From contig CAVVRP010000008.1 in assembly GCA_963750715.1 (NCBI GenBank), positions 1 to 64,000 of the forward strand: a stretch of 64,000 bases of DNA, written 5' to 3'. Made by a program: the position numbers and the translations under genes. Below, piece after piece: positions 1-10,250 of this stretch. The notes below the pieces were generated by a model. That model was not told where the DNA came from. It saw only the letters and a program-made list of their open reading frames with translations, and did no database searches. How positions within the stretch are numbered: position 1 is the stretch's first letter; every line of letters begins with the position of its first letter. Origin of the DNA: JAGVSR01 sp963750715 (GTDB lineage Bacteria; Pseudomonadota; Alphaproteobacteria; Rhizobiales; Hyphomicrobiaceae).

Positions 1-90
1 CGTAAAATGCTCTAGGCTAGGCGGAGAATCCACCCGACGTACACCACGTAGACGTACAAATGCCCTCCATCAAGAACGGAGACCCGATCG

Positions 91-600
91 ATGACGTACT
101 CTCTCACGCAACTCGCCGCCGACATCCGCGAGACGCTCAAGGCCAACTCCGGCCCGGCTGCGAAGGCGAAGGTCTGCGGTTACGTGTCGAAATCGCTGAC
201 CGACACGGCGTTCGTCGCCGCGCACCTGAAGGATCGCGCAGCCGGCGCCAATCCGCGCGAGGTTCTGTACGAGGACCCCGAGCTCGGCTTCTGCATCTGC
301 GGCCACGTCTACAACGGCCCTGCGCACGGCTCGCCGCACGATCACGGATCGAGCTGGGCCGTCTACGGACAGGCTACGGGCGTCACGGAGATGACCGATT
401 GGCGGATCGTGAAGAAGGCCGCGGGCGATGAGCCTTCGCTGGTGGAGCCCGTCAAGACCTATGCGATGAAACCCGGCGACGCGCACCTTTACGACGTGGG
501 CGCTGTGCACTCGCCCGACCGCAAAGGACCCGTGAAGCTCATCCGCATCGAGGGCGCCAACCTCGACCACGTGAAGCGCTCCAACATCAAGGCGAAGTAG
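91..600 (+). CDS. cupin thiol dioxygenase-like protein (cysteine dioxygenase family)
   Basis: A 169-residue single-domain cupin. The iron-binding set of the cysteine / mercaptopropionate dioxygenase group is visible: His83 and His85 in SPHDHGSSW, and His140 in GAVHSP. Such enzymes add O2 to a small thiol in the cytoplasm to give a sulfinate; the exact thiol cannot be read from the sequence. The ATG at 91 is preceded by a GGAG-like site. The gene runs towards a multi-rhodanese gene, so a sulfur-metabolism context is plausible, but the two cannot share a transcript. Alternative: a cupin of unknown substrate. Confidence 0.75.
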   Translation: MTYSLTQLAADIRETLKANSGPAAKAKVCGYVSKSLTDTAFVAAHLKDRAAGANPREVLYEDPELGFCICGHVYNGPAHGSPHDHGSSWAVYGQATGVTEMTDWRIVKKAAGDEPSLVEPVKTYAMKPGDAHLYDVGAVHSPDRKGPVKLIRIEGANLDHVKRSNIKAK

Positions 601-604
601 CAAC

Positions 605-683
605 GTAGGGCGCAATTGTGGAGCGTGTTGCGCCGCTCCAGGGGCAGTGGCGCAATACGGCTGATGCGCCTCTTGCGCCCTAC
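605..683. terminator. compound inverted repeat between convergent genes
   Basis: GTAGGGCGCAA at 605-615 is exactly complementary to TTGCGCCCTAC at 673-683. Inside lies a second pair, TTGCGCC (628-634) and GGCGCAA (649-655). The nested structure fills the gap between the convergent cupin and rhodanese genes, so a bidirectional terminator is the likely role. Repeats with this kind of TTGCGCC word occur between genes in Bradyrhizobium-type genomes (recalled, not checked). Confidence 0.6.
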
Positions 684-689
684 AGAGGC

Positions 690-2270
690 TCAGATGCGGA
701 AGGCGCCGCGCTCCTGAACGTCGAGCTGGGCGATGAGGCCGATCTCCCAGGCCAGATACTGGCGTGCGGCTTCCGCGTTGCCCTCGTGCCGGCCGTGAGT
801 GAAGAACAGGAAGTCGATGCAGTCGGCATCGGCCGGATCGTCCGGGGTGGCGACGACAGGCAGACCGGCCGCGCGCCAAGCCTCGTGGCCGCCCGCGAGC
901 AGGCGGACATCCGCGCAGCCCGCTTCGGCGAGATCGAGCGCGGCGAGGGCCGCTACGGCCGGCTCGTCGGCGACGAGCACTACGACCTTCGCGCCGCCCT
1001 GCGCAACGACATTCGCGAGGCGCGGCCGGATCGACCAGCGGGCCTGCGGAATGTGCCCCGCGCGGTAGCTCATGGCCGGGCGCAGGTCGATAACCTGCGC
1101 GGTGCCATTGCGCAGGGCGTCATGCAGTGCGGCGGGCGCGATCGCTGCCGGAGCCTGTGGACCTGACACGGCCTTGCGCTGAGCTGAGGCCACCTGCGTC
1201 GCGGCGGCGACCCCGCCCTGGAGCACGCAGGCCTCGTGGCCGAGTTGGCGCAGCCAGCCGGCGATGACAGGCGCGCGCACCTCGTCTGCGTCCAGGAGAA
1301 CGAGCCGCGCGCCCTTGACGCCCACCCACTGGTCCGTCGCTTGCACGAGCTGGCCGCCCGGTGCATGCGCGAAGCCGGGCACGGCGCTGGCGGCAAGCTC
1401 CTCGGCCGTACGCCCGTCGAGCAGATAGGTCGTGCACGAAGCGTCGGCGAGCCACGCCTTGGTTTGCGCAGCCGTGACGAAACTCACACCGTGCGACTGG
1501 GCGAACGCCCGTGCGCGCGCCTTGCGCGCCGCCATGTCAGCGCCTCCCGCTTGGTCCGCATAGCGCCGGCTCGCGCCGTTCTCGAGGGTGAGGCCTGCCA
1601 GCGTCCAGCCCTGCGTACCGTTCTCCAGCGCGTAGACCGGGTTGGCGATGCCGAAGTCGATGAGGATCTGCGCCCCGATGATGGAGCGTGTGCGGCCGGC
1701 GCAGTTGACGACGATCTTGGTCTTCGGGTCGGGGGCGATGTCGCCGATGCGCAGCACCAGCTCGCCGTTGGGGCAGCAGATCCCGCCCGGGATGTTCATT
1801 TTGCGGTATTCCGCGAAGGGGCGGCCGTCGACGATGACGAAGTTCTCGCCCGCGCGCTGCATGGCCTCCAGCTCCTGCGCGGAGACGCGGGGCGTGTGCT
1901 TCTCGTGCTCGACCAGCTCGCCGAAGGCCTTGCTCGGCACGTTGACGCCTTCATAGAGCGTGTAGCCGGCACGCTTCCAGGCTTGCGCACCGCCCTGCAG
2001 GATGTGGACATTGCGGTAGCCCTGCGCCTCGGCCCGCTTGGCGGCGCGGGCCGCAAGCGCGTCGTCACCGCCGTCGCACAGCACGAGCCGTACGGCCAGG
2101 TTCGGCACCAGGACTGGGAGGGCGAGCTCGAGCCGGCTGTAGGGAAGCGGCACCGCGAAGAACAGATGCCCCTTGCCGAATTGTCCCGCCTCGCGCACGT
2201 CGACGAGCGCAATCTCTCCCCCGTCGGAGAGCCAAGCCTTCAGCGTCGCTGCGTCGATGGTTGCGGTCAT
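690..2270 (-). CDS. multi-domain rhodanese-like sulfurtransferase
   Basis: A 526-residue cytoplasmic protein made of four rhodanese-like units at roughly residues 8-105, 128-232, 262-355 and 378-475. Only the second has a canonical active loop, Cys190 in NCAGRTRS. The first has Cys65 in a non-standard loop (CDGGDD), and the third and fourth have Asp or Ala where the cysteine should be. The active unit would carry persulfide sulfur from a donor such as thiosulfate or a persulfide to an acceptor; the others are probably structural or regulatory. The reading frame is intact. The neighbouring cupin is a thiol-dioxygenase type, which fits a sulfur-handling locus. Confidence 0.85.
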   Translation of the reverse strand: MTATIDAATLKAWLSDGGEIALVDVREAGQFGKGHLFFAVPLPYSRLELALPVLVPNLAVRLVLCDGGDDALAARAAKRAEAQGYRNVHILQGGAQAWKRAGYTLYEGVNVPSKAFGELVEHEKHTPRVSAQELEAMQRAGENFVIVDGRPFAEYRKMNIPGGICCPNGELVLRIGDIAPDPKTKIVVNCAGRTRSIIGAQILIDFGIANPVYALENGTQGWTLAGLTLENGASRRYADQAGGADMAARKARARAFAQSHGVSFVTAAQTKAWLADASCTTYLLDGRTAEELAASAVPGFAHAPGGQLVQATDQWVGVKGARLVLLDADEVRAPVIAGWLRQLGHEACVLQGGVAAATQVASAQRKAVSGPQAPAAIAPAALHDALRNGTAQVIDLRPAMSYRAGHIPQARWSIRPRLANVVAQGGAKVVVLVADEPAVAALAALDLAEAGCADVRLLAGGHEAWRAAGLPVVATPDDPADADCIDFLFFTHGRHEGNAEAARQYLAWEIGLIAQLDVQERGAFRI

Positions 2271-2611
2271 TGCTCACCTCCCGGGAGATACGTTGGCAGC
2301 CGGCATGGCCAAGGATAGACGCCTCGCCCGTCGACCGTCCAATTTCCGCAAGTGGCCTCTCGTGAAACGAATGTTTAGTCTAGGCCATGCTATCAGTGAG
2401 CCGTCTAACCGCAAGCACGGCGTGCGCGAAGATGCGACAGTCGCAAGTGGCCCGAGGCTGCCGAATGTGTGCGGAGCAATCGGTGGCGCGACCGAGGTTA
2501 AAGCTGCCGATCAGAGAACAAATCGCGACTGACAGTCGGTCCCTGGGGATGGCCGTCCGTCCGGGACAGCCTGCGTGATCGACCTGATTGACCCGAACCG
2601 GAACAAGCTGC
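2271..2611. other. 341-base intergenic region, no gene seen
   Basis: This gap lies between the start of the rhodanese gene and the stop of the cyclase gene, both on the minus strand. It should hold the rhodanese promoter. I found no convincing -35/-10 pair, hairpin or small coding frame in it. Confidence 0.5.
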
Positions 2612-3947
2612 TCACACTGCGGCTAGCAAGCGCCACTCTCCCGGGACCCCCTTCAAGGTATGGGTCCCTCGATCCTCAAACCTGAGGCCCGATCCAGCCA
2701 CCAAGTCCCTGACTGTGCTGGAGACCAACACTTCGTCGGCTGCTGCCAATGCCCCAATTCTGGCCCCGATATGTACCGCAATGCCTCCGAGTTCTTCGCC
2801 CATAACCACACACTCTCCAGTGTGAACCCCAGCGCGAATTTTAATGCCGAGTTTCTTGACGGAGTCGGCAATCGCCTGAGCGCAGCGGACAGCACGTGCC
2901 GGACCATCAAAAGCCGCCAGAAAACCATCGCCCGCCGTGTTGATTTCTCGACCGCGGTGCCGCCTGAGTTGCTCGCGGACAAGTAAGTGATGCTGAGTTA
3001 GTAGATCCTTCCAGGCGCGGTCGCCAAGTTCGACTACTCGCGTGGTTGCCTCAACGATGTCCGTAAAAAGTACGCTTGCGAGCACGCGGTCAAGATCGGG
3101 TTCAATTTCTCGGCGGCCGCCGGTCAGGAACGCCTCGATCTCACCCAGAATTGCCTTTGCGTCTCCGACCCATGGATTATGATCAATTCCCGGGAACTCC
3201 ACATACTTCGCTCCCTTAACGTGACGGGCCAGATATCGACCGTGCTCGACATTGACCGGGAGATCACCTGTGCGATGCAGGACTAACGTGGGGACGCCGA
3301 CCGTTGGAAGCACGTGTCGGACATCGATACCGTAGTTCATAAGCCTAAGGGCATTGGCCGCTCCCGGGCTGGCGCTTGCTCGTTCCAATCGCCCAACAAA
3401 CTTTCGCATCTCTGCGTCGCCAGCCAGGCTGGGGCTGTAAATATCAACCGAATTGCCCTGGCCCCAATTTTCTTCGACCCATTTGGAACCTGCTGCCATC
3501 TGCTCGTCGGTCTTGCCCCAGGGATTGTCGGGCGCCCAGGCGAAGCGAGCGGATGAGCCATACAAGATCAGCGCCGAGGTTCGTTGCGGATAGGTGGCGG
3601 AGAACACGATACTCATCGACCCACCCTCAGAGAAGCCAAGGAGCGCTGCTCGCGTTGAGCCGGCGGCGTCCATGACAGCTCGCACGTCGTCCATCCGCTC
3701 CTCTAGGGTCGGGATTTCCGCTGAACCGGTCCGATAGGCCGGTTCCCCTTTTATCGAATCGGATTAACCGACAAAAAGATGCAAGTCGTGAAAAGAAGCT
3801 TGCCGTAAGCGGCAGCTCCAGCTGCAGGTCAAGGTGCGAGACGAAGCCAGGTACAAAGACCAGGTCGAACGGACCCTCGCCCATGACTTGATAGGCTATG
3901 TAGGTATCACCGCTCTTGGCGTAGCGGGTCTCGGGCATGCTGCTCAT
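2612..3947 (-). CDS. alpha/beta-hydrolase - class III adenylate cyclase fusion (one frameshift)
   Basis: The N-terminal half is an alpha/beta-hydrolase fold: oxyanion-type GEGPFDLVFVPG, a nucleophile elbow GFSEGG, and a late GIDHNP histidine. The C-terminal ~170 residues are a class III nucleotide cyclase, with metal-binding Asp in LFTDIV and in NTAGDGFLAAF, and a late VHIGARIG segment. It would make cAMP from ATP in the cytoplasm, perhaps gated by the hydrolase-like domain. The frame breaks near 3724: after GTGLSDR one extra T in the coding strand shifts the frame. Removing it restores a continuous reading into the frame beginning MDDVRAVMD. Start chosen at the ATG of MSSMPETRYA. The fusion is common in Rhizobiales. 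Confidence 0.8.
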
Positions 3948-4034
3948 CGGCCGACCCTCCGGACGGACCCAAAGTTATCCCGGAAAAGAGCCCGCGGCAG
4001 GTATTTTTGCCAATCTAGCCGATCAGTCGGCCAA

Positions 4035-5103
4035 CTAACGAGTACGAAAAGCGGCTTCCCCACCTGTAAGCCTGCCTGTCCCTTGCTGCAGTGCGGGAGT
4101 TAGGTGCTGGCCGTCTTCGACGTTGCCTTGCATCGTAGCACCACGACAGCGTGCTGGCTTATTGCGTCGGGGTTCGCGGTGACGCGGGGTGAAGCGGTCG
4201 CCGTCGCGCTCGATCGAGCGGCGCCAGCCGAGATAGCTCGGCAGATGCTTCGACGCGACGCCCTTGAACGGTGCCATCCAGGCCTTGAAACGGCTCTGTA
4301 GGCATTGACGTTCTGGATGTGATAGCTGCCGAAGGAGCGCTCGCCGACGCTGACATTGAGCGCGATGTGCAGGATTCGCCGGCAGCGTCTGCAAGCTGCG
4401 CGTAGGCTGCGCGGCCATCGGTGACCAGCAGCGCGTCCTTGGCAACGACGGGAGTGAGCAACGCCTGAAACGTGCGGCCTTCCAGATCGGGCAAAACGTG
4501 ATCGGTGGTCGTCGCATGGCGGTCGCGGACGATCAGAATGGCATCGTGTTCGTCGGTCGAAAGGCCTGGTTTCTTCGCCTTGCCGCCGCGTTTCCTCGGG
4601 GCCCGGTCGACCAGCTTGCGCGATCCTTTGGCCGACTTCAGGATGAAGGTCTCGTCGGCCTCGACGATGCCCGTGAGCGCGGACGGGCGCTTGTCCCTGG
4701 CCGCCGCGAGGAAGCGGTGGCGCCAGCGGAACGAGGTCTCGAGGCACACGTCGGCGCGCTCGGCGGCCTTGCGCAGGCTCGTTCGATCGACCATCGCGCG
4801 GGCATAGTCGAGCCAGGCATCCCGGCGGTGCAATTGGGCGAGCGGCGTGCCGGTCAGGGCATTGAAGGTGCGGCCGCAGTCCTTGCATTTGTAGCGCCTG
4901 AGGCCGCTCGCCTGCCCCCACGTTCCGAAGCTCTCGGACTTGCAGTGGCCGCAGGCCGGCGATGCTGCAAACCGCATCTCGATCAGCGCGATCGCCTCGT
5001 TGGCCGAGCCCTTGCCGGCCAGTGCTGCCGTCAGCGCCGCGCGTTGCACCTCCGTCAGATCACCCAGTTGCTCGACAAGAACCCGGAAATCCTGCGCCTT
5101 CAT
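4035..5103 (-). pseudogene. IS1595-family transposase, frameshifted
   Basis: The N-terminal part has a zinc ribbon (Cys51, Cys54, Cys73, Cys76), followed by a helix-turn-helix-like segment. The DDE-type catalytic core has Asp150 in EADETF and Asp229 in VTDGRAAY. Near 4375 the frame changes to one reading HIALNVSVGERSFGSYHIQNVNAY, and near 4300 it changes again to SRFKAWMAPFKGVASKHLPSYLGWRR. Both are conserved parts of IS1595 transposases, and the Asn of HIQN probably stands at the third catalytic position. Two frame changes mean the copy is inactive unless they are sequencing errors. The true 3' end is uncertain; 4035 is the outer limit. I could not identify terminal inverted repeats. Confidence 0.75.
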
Positions 5104-5180
5104 GGTGGCCTCGCTCCCGTCGGCGAATCGCGACGAGAGTCTCGTCCTACATCAAGGCAAAACAGTGCCAACCAGATTGC

Positions 5181-7488
5181 TCAATCAAGCTCCACGAGCA
5201 GCGCCCTGGCATCGGTGAGGTCGGGCCACTCGAAGCCGTCGGTGAACCAGGCGTAGATCGGTGCGAGAATGTCGCGAGCTTCCGATGCCCGGCCCTGGCT
5301 GCGATAGAGGCGCGCGAGGCTCGTCGCCGCGCGCAGCTCCCAGGTTTTGGCGACCTGACTCTGGGCGAATGCAATGGATTGCTTGAATGTGGATTCGGCT
5401 TCGTCTCGACGGGGTGGGCTTGCAACGAGGAGGAGCTCGCCTTTCACGCGAAGGAGTTCTGCATCATTCCAGTGTTCCGATGCGGATTTGTTGAATGACA
5501 AGGCTTCGTCCACAACATCGAGGCCGCCCTTTATGTCTTGCGCACGAAGATGAGCCCTCGAAAGACACAGTAAATAGAATGATACGTGCAGTCCGTAACC
5601 CATTTTCCGGTACGAGGACAAGCCGTCACGGATCCTCTCGATACCATCAGAGGAATTTTCGATTTCGGCGTCCAATACTGCGGCACTAAGATTGCCAAGC
5701 GCTCTATACATTCTAAGGTCTTTGGTTGCTGTTAGCGCAATGATGCGATTTGTGGCCAGCTTCATGCCCTGGAAATCTCTCGCAATCCATCGCAAAACGA
5801 CCTGCTGAAATAATGCATGGGCTACCGATGGCGCATGATCATACAATTGCGCCCGAGCCATCATTTCGTTTACTCGAACTTCGCTTTGCTTCATGCATCC
5901 CTGGATGGCGAGCACGCAACTCAGCCAACTAAGAGCATAGATCGGAACATCGTAGCCGGTAAATGCAATCGCGTAATTCGCATCGCAATTCCCGAACAGA
6001 GTATATCCTCTTTGCAAGTAATCGAGAGATGAAACAAATTCACCACGAATTCCGGAGTTCATGCCCATACCGGTATAGGCCACTGCCTTTAAGGTGGGAT
6101 TCTTCTGCTTCTCGGCCAGGTCAATTAACTCACGCGCTACTTGCAGCGCCATGTCGTATCTTGCTATCGTGTGCAATCTGGCAAATTCACCGAAAATAAC
6201 GTGTGCTAACTTTTCACGATCATCAAGCGCCTCCGCCAATGCACGAGCCCGCAAATGGTGCTCCCGTATTTCCGGGGAAACCCAACCCTTTGGCGAGGCA
6301 AGCGTGCCCATCAAACTGAGCCTAAGATCGAGTTCCAGTTTTTGGCGCTTTCGCCCCTCCGGCAATAGGGCAATCTCCATAAGTCCGCTGTTGAAGTGCG
6401 CCGTTGCTTCCTCAAACCCTGAGCGAGCAGCCGCCCTTTCGCCGGCAAGTTGCCAAGCCTCGATCGATTGCTCTGACAGGCCAGCCCGCGAATAGTGCTG
6501 CGCCAAGACCTCCGGCAGCGCCATTTCCGGAAACTGCTTCGTCAAAACTTCCGCAATTCGCGCGTGCAGGCGTTGCCGCGGCTCGCGCAGCAGCGTGCCG
6601 TAGGCCGCATCCTGGATCAGGGCGTGCTTGAATTGATAGGTCGCGTGCGGCGGCGTCCCTCGCTGGATGATGAGCCCGGCATCGGTGAGCGCCGCGAGAT
6701 TGCCCCGCAACTGCGCCGGCTTGAGCTGTGATACCGCAGTCAGTAGCTCGTAGGTGAATTCGCGGCCGATCGCCGAGCCGGCCTGCGCCACTTCCTTCGC
6801 CGCGCCAACGGCATCGAGCCGGGCCATGAGGGGGCCATGTAGCCGGTCGGGCACGGACGTCGCCACGGCCTTTGTCCTCGGCGTGCGGCTCGCGCCGCCG
6901 GTCTCCAGGATGGACTTGGTCAACTCCTCGACAAACAGGGGCACGCCGTCCGCGCGTGCCACGATGTCGTTGATCACGTCGTCCGTGAGGCCTTGGTCGC
7001 CAGCCATGCTTCGGGCCAGGACGGCACCGTCCCTCTCGTCCAGCCGGTTGAGGGTGATCACGGTCACCCGGGATTGGCCGATCCACGGCGGCACGAACTC
7101 TGGCCGGTACGTCACCAGGATGAGCACCGGCAAATTGCGAGTGCTCTCGATCGTTAGGTCCAGGAGTTCGCCCGAGCTCGGATCGCTCCAATGCACGTCC
7201 TCGAAGACCATCAGCACCGGCCGTCGTCGCGCGAGTGATTGCACTTGGCCGACCAGCGCGGCGAGCGTCCTATCCTTTCGTTGCTGAGGGCTCAGCTTCG
7301 GCTGCGGATACCGACCGACCGCGTTCAGCGACAGCAGGTCCGCGATCAGGGTGGCATCCTCAGGCTTGGTCGACGTCTGCCCGAGCAGGTTGTCGAGCTT
7401 GGCTTGGCGCGCCGCCACGTCGTCGCTACGTTCGAAGCCCGCGGCACGACCGAGCTGGCTTACCACGGGATAGAGCGGGCTTGTCTGA
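5181..7488 (-). CDS. AAA-TPR part of adenylate-cyclase-type regulator, 5' part missing
   Basis: The visible protein starts inside an AAA/NACHT-like ATPase module. A Walker B-like segment (LMVFEDVHWSD) is present, but the Walker A and the cyclase domain that normally precede it are absent. About 450 residues of TPR-like helical repeats follow, and the end (ALLVELD) is natural for this family. The first in-frame ATG at 7466 is internal: the frame continues upstream through TSPLYPVVSQLGRAAGF until block A ends near 7490. In Rhizobiales such proteins are ~1,100 residues (cyclase, AAA, TPR). The loss is due to the join, not to a natural truncation. Confidence 0.8.
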
Positions 7489-7500
7489 TAAAACCCAAAA
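7484..7500. other. join between high-GC block A and AT-rich block B
   Basis: Left of this point the sequence codes for an alphaproteobacterial AAA-TPR protein on the minus strand. Right of it the DNA is AT-rich Bacteroidetes upstream sequence leading into a plus-strand GH20-like gene. The change occurs within about ten bases, inside the reading frame of the left gene. I see no IS end, tRNA or direct repeat at the point. Confidence 0.8.
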
Positions 7501-7520
7501 TATTTAAAAGACCTAAACCC

Positions 7521-9917
7521 ATGAGAAAATTTATTTCAAGAAAGCACCGTCTGACTATTTTTCTGGTGGTAGTCTGTATATCCATGGTCGCGTTTTCAAC
7601 CAAAATTATGGCTGAAAAGACACTTATATTCCCCATTCCTCAGCAAATGGAAGTGACCGGTGAATGGTTTGTTCTGGATGAATCCGTATCCATTGTTGTT
7701 CCTGAAAACAGCAGCGAGAAGGATATTTTTCTCGCACGTTTTCTGGTAAGGGAGCTAAGCGATAAGTACGGTTTAGCCCTTAAAATTGAATCCCAAAGCA
7801 ACCTGCAGGGGGACGGAAAAGTAGTGGTCATGGGGACTTTAGACAACACTCTGGTCAGGCAATACTGCATAAATAATAACCTGAGTCTAAGTCAGGAAGA
7901 TCCCGGCCCGGAAGGCTATCTTTTACAAATAAACAGCAATCAAATTGTGATAGCAGGATGGGACGATCCCGGGGCCTTTTTCGGACTTCAGTCTCTGCGC
8001 CAGTTAATAAATGCTGAAAATGGAACAAAGGTTCAGGGAGTAAAAATAAGGGATTGGCCAAACCTGCCATTCAGGGCAATCAGGCTGTACGTCCCCGGTC
8101 CGGAGAATATAGCATTCTTTAAACGGTTCTTAAGGGATTTCATGGCACTCTATAAGTTCAATAAAGTCATCATGGAGCTGAATTGCATGAGGCTTGACAG
8201 GCACCCTGAAGTAAATGCAGGCTGGATCGAATTTGCAACGGAATTGAAATATTCACGCTCAAATTCAACACAGGGACTTCAGGGAGAAGAAAAAAACTCA
8301 AGTCATTATGATGCCGGCGACGGATTTATTATTGAAAAAGATGATGTCAGGGATATTGTTGAACTGGCAAGACAGAACTTCATAGAGGTTATCCCGGAAA
8401 TACCGTCGCTTACTCATGGCTACTACCTTTTAACGAGACATCATGAATTAGCTGAATATCCCGGAGATATATGGCCCGACACCTACTGCCCGTCCAATCC
8501 TGCCTCATACGATCTGATGTTTGATGTATATGATGAGTACATTGAAGTAATTCATCCAAAAATGATCCATATAGGACATGATGAATGGTGGGGTGCACCT
8601 TTGGATATTTGCCCGCGATGCAAAGGCAAAGATTACTCTGATTTGTTTGCACAGGACATTAACAGGATCCATAGCTATATGTCTGACAGGGGAATTAAAA
8701 TTGCCATGTGGGGCGACCATATACTGGAAAGTGTCCGGAATAAAGGCCCGATTGAAAGAACATCTTCTACCGGTGTGCAATATAAAACACCGGGAGGGCT
8801 GCGTTCATCTGTAGTAAAGAAATCAATACCGAAAGACATTTTAATTTTCAACTGGTTCTGGGATAACCAGGAAAGGGACATGGAATTATACAAATTTGGC
8901 TTTACCCAGGTATATGGAAATTTTACGCCCAACATAAGTGACTGGGATGAAAGGATAAAGAAAATTGACCTGGCGGGAGGTGCACCTTCTTCCTGGGCTT
9001 CGACCAACGAGTATAATTTCGGGAAAGATTTATTGCTCGATTTCCTTGGTTGCGCGAATCTGTTATGGTCTACCCATACCATTAATCAAACGGATCTGAT
9101 TGGAATTGTCTGGGAACTGATGCCCTCCGTCAGGTCGAATCTGAGTTCTGAAAGAATTCCCAGTGAGAATGGGGATAAGATTGAACCCATTGAAATTTCA
9201 CAATGTTCCAATCTGGCAAAGGATACAAAAGTTTTTAATGTGAATCTGAGTACTTTAAAATCAGGTGAAGTGCACAGCCGTGGGAGAGTGTTCAATCTGG
9301 TCAATCCGGCAAAAGCATCCGGGAACTGTCTGGTTGCTGCAGGATCCGTCGGAATTGGTGAGAATCCTCTACCATCTGTGGTTAAAGGTATAATAATAAA
9401 CGAAGATGTAAGCAGCCTGATTTTCCTGCATGCCTGTGCGCTTCCTGGTGGAAATCAGAAAGCTTATTTTAATATTCCTGACTTTTTTGACACTCCGGAT
9501 CTGCTGGGATGGTATGAGGTGGTATATGAAGATGGATTCAGGGAAATAGTTCCCATACAGTATGGGGTTAATATCCTGGAATGGAATCCCATGGGGGAAC
9601 AAAGTCTCGACAAAAGAGAAGGAGAGACAGGGTCTCCCCAGAATGTATATTGTTACCTGGCTGATCCGGTCCGGTGTTCGTCAGATGAAATAAATAATCC
9701 GATCACTTTCTTTGCATTTGAATGGGTCAATCCACGTTTTGGTAAAATAATAAAAGAAGTAAATGTATACGGATCTGTAAATTACCAGGCTCAACAACAG
9801 GATTATGGAACGGTAGTATCAGCGCCAATGCCAAGTAATGCAATTTTGCTGGCAGGCATCAGTAAAGTCAAAAAAAGAGAAGCTTTCAGGCCTGAAGCAA
9901 AAGATGCCAGCAAATAA
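7521..9917 (+). CDS. GH20-like beta-N-acetylhexosaminidase, exported
   Basis: A 798-residue protein with an N-terminal signal or anchor segment (KHRLTIFLVVVCISMVAF). Next comes a GH20b-type zincin-like domain (~residues 35-165), then a GH20 (beta/alpha)8 barrel. The adjacent catalytic Asp354-Glu355 pair lies in HIGHDEWW, where classical members have HIGGDE. A C-terminal beta-rich part from ~570 is unassigned. It would release N-acetylhexosamine or a related sugar outside the cytoplasmic membrane. Start chosen at ATG 7521; the open frame runs further upstream only because of the artificial join. A substrate other than GlcNAc is quite possible in this divergent subgroup. Confidence 0.8.
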   Translation: MRKFISRKHRLTIFLVVVCISMVAFSTKIMAEKTLIFPIPQQMEVTGEWFVLDESVSIVVPENSSEKDIFLARFLVRELSDKYGLALKIESQSNLQGDGKVVVMGTLDNTLVRQYCINNNLSLSQEDPGPEGYLLQINSNQIVIAGWDDPGAFFGLQSLRQLINAENGTKVQGVKIRDWPNLPFRAIRLYVPGPENIAFFKRFLRDFMALYKFNKVIMELNCMRLDRHPEVNAGWIEFATELKYSRSNSTQGLQGEEKNSSHYDAGDGFIIEKDDVRDIVELARQNFIEVIPEIPSLTHGYYLLTRHHELAEYPGDIWPDTYCPSNPASYDLMFDVYDEYIEVIHPKMIHIGHDEWWGAPLDICPRCKGKDYSDLFAQDINRIHSYMSDRGIKIAMWGDHILESVRNKGPIERTSSTGVQYKTPGGLRSSVVKKSIPKDILIFNWFWDNQERDMELYKFGFTQVYGNFTPNISDWDERIKKIDLAGGAPSSWASTNEYNFGKDLLLDFLGCANLLWSTHTINQTDLIGIVWELMPSVRSNLSSERIPSENGDKIEPIEISQCSNLAKDTKVFNVNLSTLKSGEVHSRGRVFNLVNPAKASGNCLVAAGSVGIGENPLPSVVKGIIINEDVSSLIFLHACALPGGNQKAYFNIPDFFDTPDLLGWYEVVYEDGFREIVPIQYGVNILEWNPMGEQSLDKREGETGSPQNVYCYLADPVRCSSDEINNPITFFAFEWVNPRFGKIIKEVNVYGSVNYQAQQQDYGTVVSAPMPSNAILLAGISKVKKREAFRPEAKDASK

Positions 9918-9962
9918 TCAATTGACTATTCAGGATCGCTTATTTATATAATCTGAAAGATC

Positions 9963-10250
9963 ATCGAAAAAATAAATACTATAGAAATATCAATAACCAT
10001 TGTTTCGGAGTTCAGGAAAATAATTGTATTTCTGATACTTTTACTTATTGGCTGCAAAGATACTAAGGACAAGGTGCCGGTTCTTCGCCAGGATCAGTAT
10101 TATACTGTAGAGCTGTAGAGCAGGGCGAAATTGATGAGAGTAAAAGTGTTATTGAACACCCTGAAACATTGCTTGTATTTTCAAGTGATAAACCTTTTCC
10201 AAAAAATGAACCGCATCTTATTTTTAATCCTGATTATTCTGGCTTCATGT
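9963..10250 (+). pseudogene. possible decayed lipoprotein gene remnant
   Basis: One frame (to the stop at 10116-10118) reads FRKIIVFLILLLIGCKDTKDK, a good lipoprotein signal with no ATG before it. The next frame runs on through AVEQGEIDESKSVIEHPETL and VFSSDKPFP into the start of the following gene. Together they look like the beginning of a frameshifted, start-less lipoprotein gene. Support is composition and the signal only. Confidence 0.35.

Noticed and set aside
4010..5180. Terminal inverted repeats of the IS1595 copy
   Set aside because: I compared both flanks and found only short, unconvincing matches.
7239..7520. A plus-strand frame that runs from the AAA-TPR gene into the GH20-like gene
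   Set aside because: The part before 7521 is antisense to a well-supported gene and exists only because of the join; the real start has its own signal peptide.
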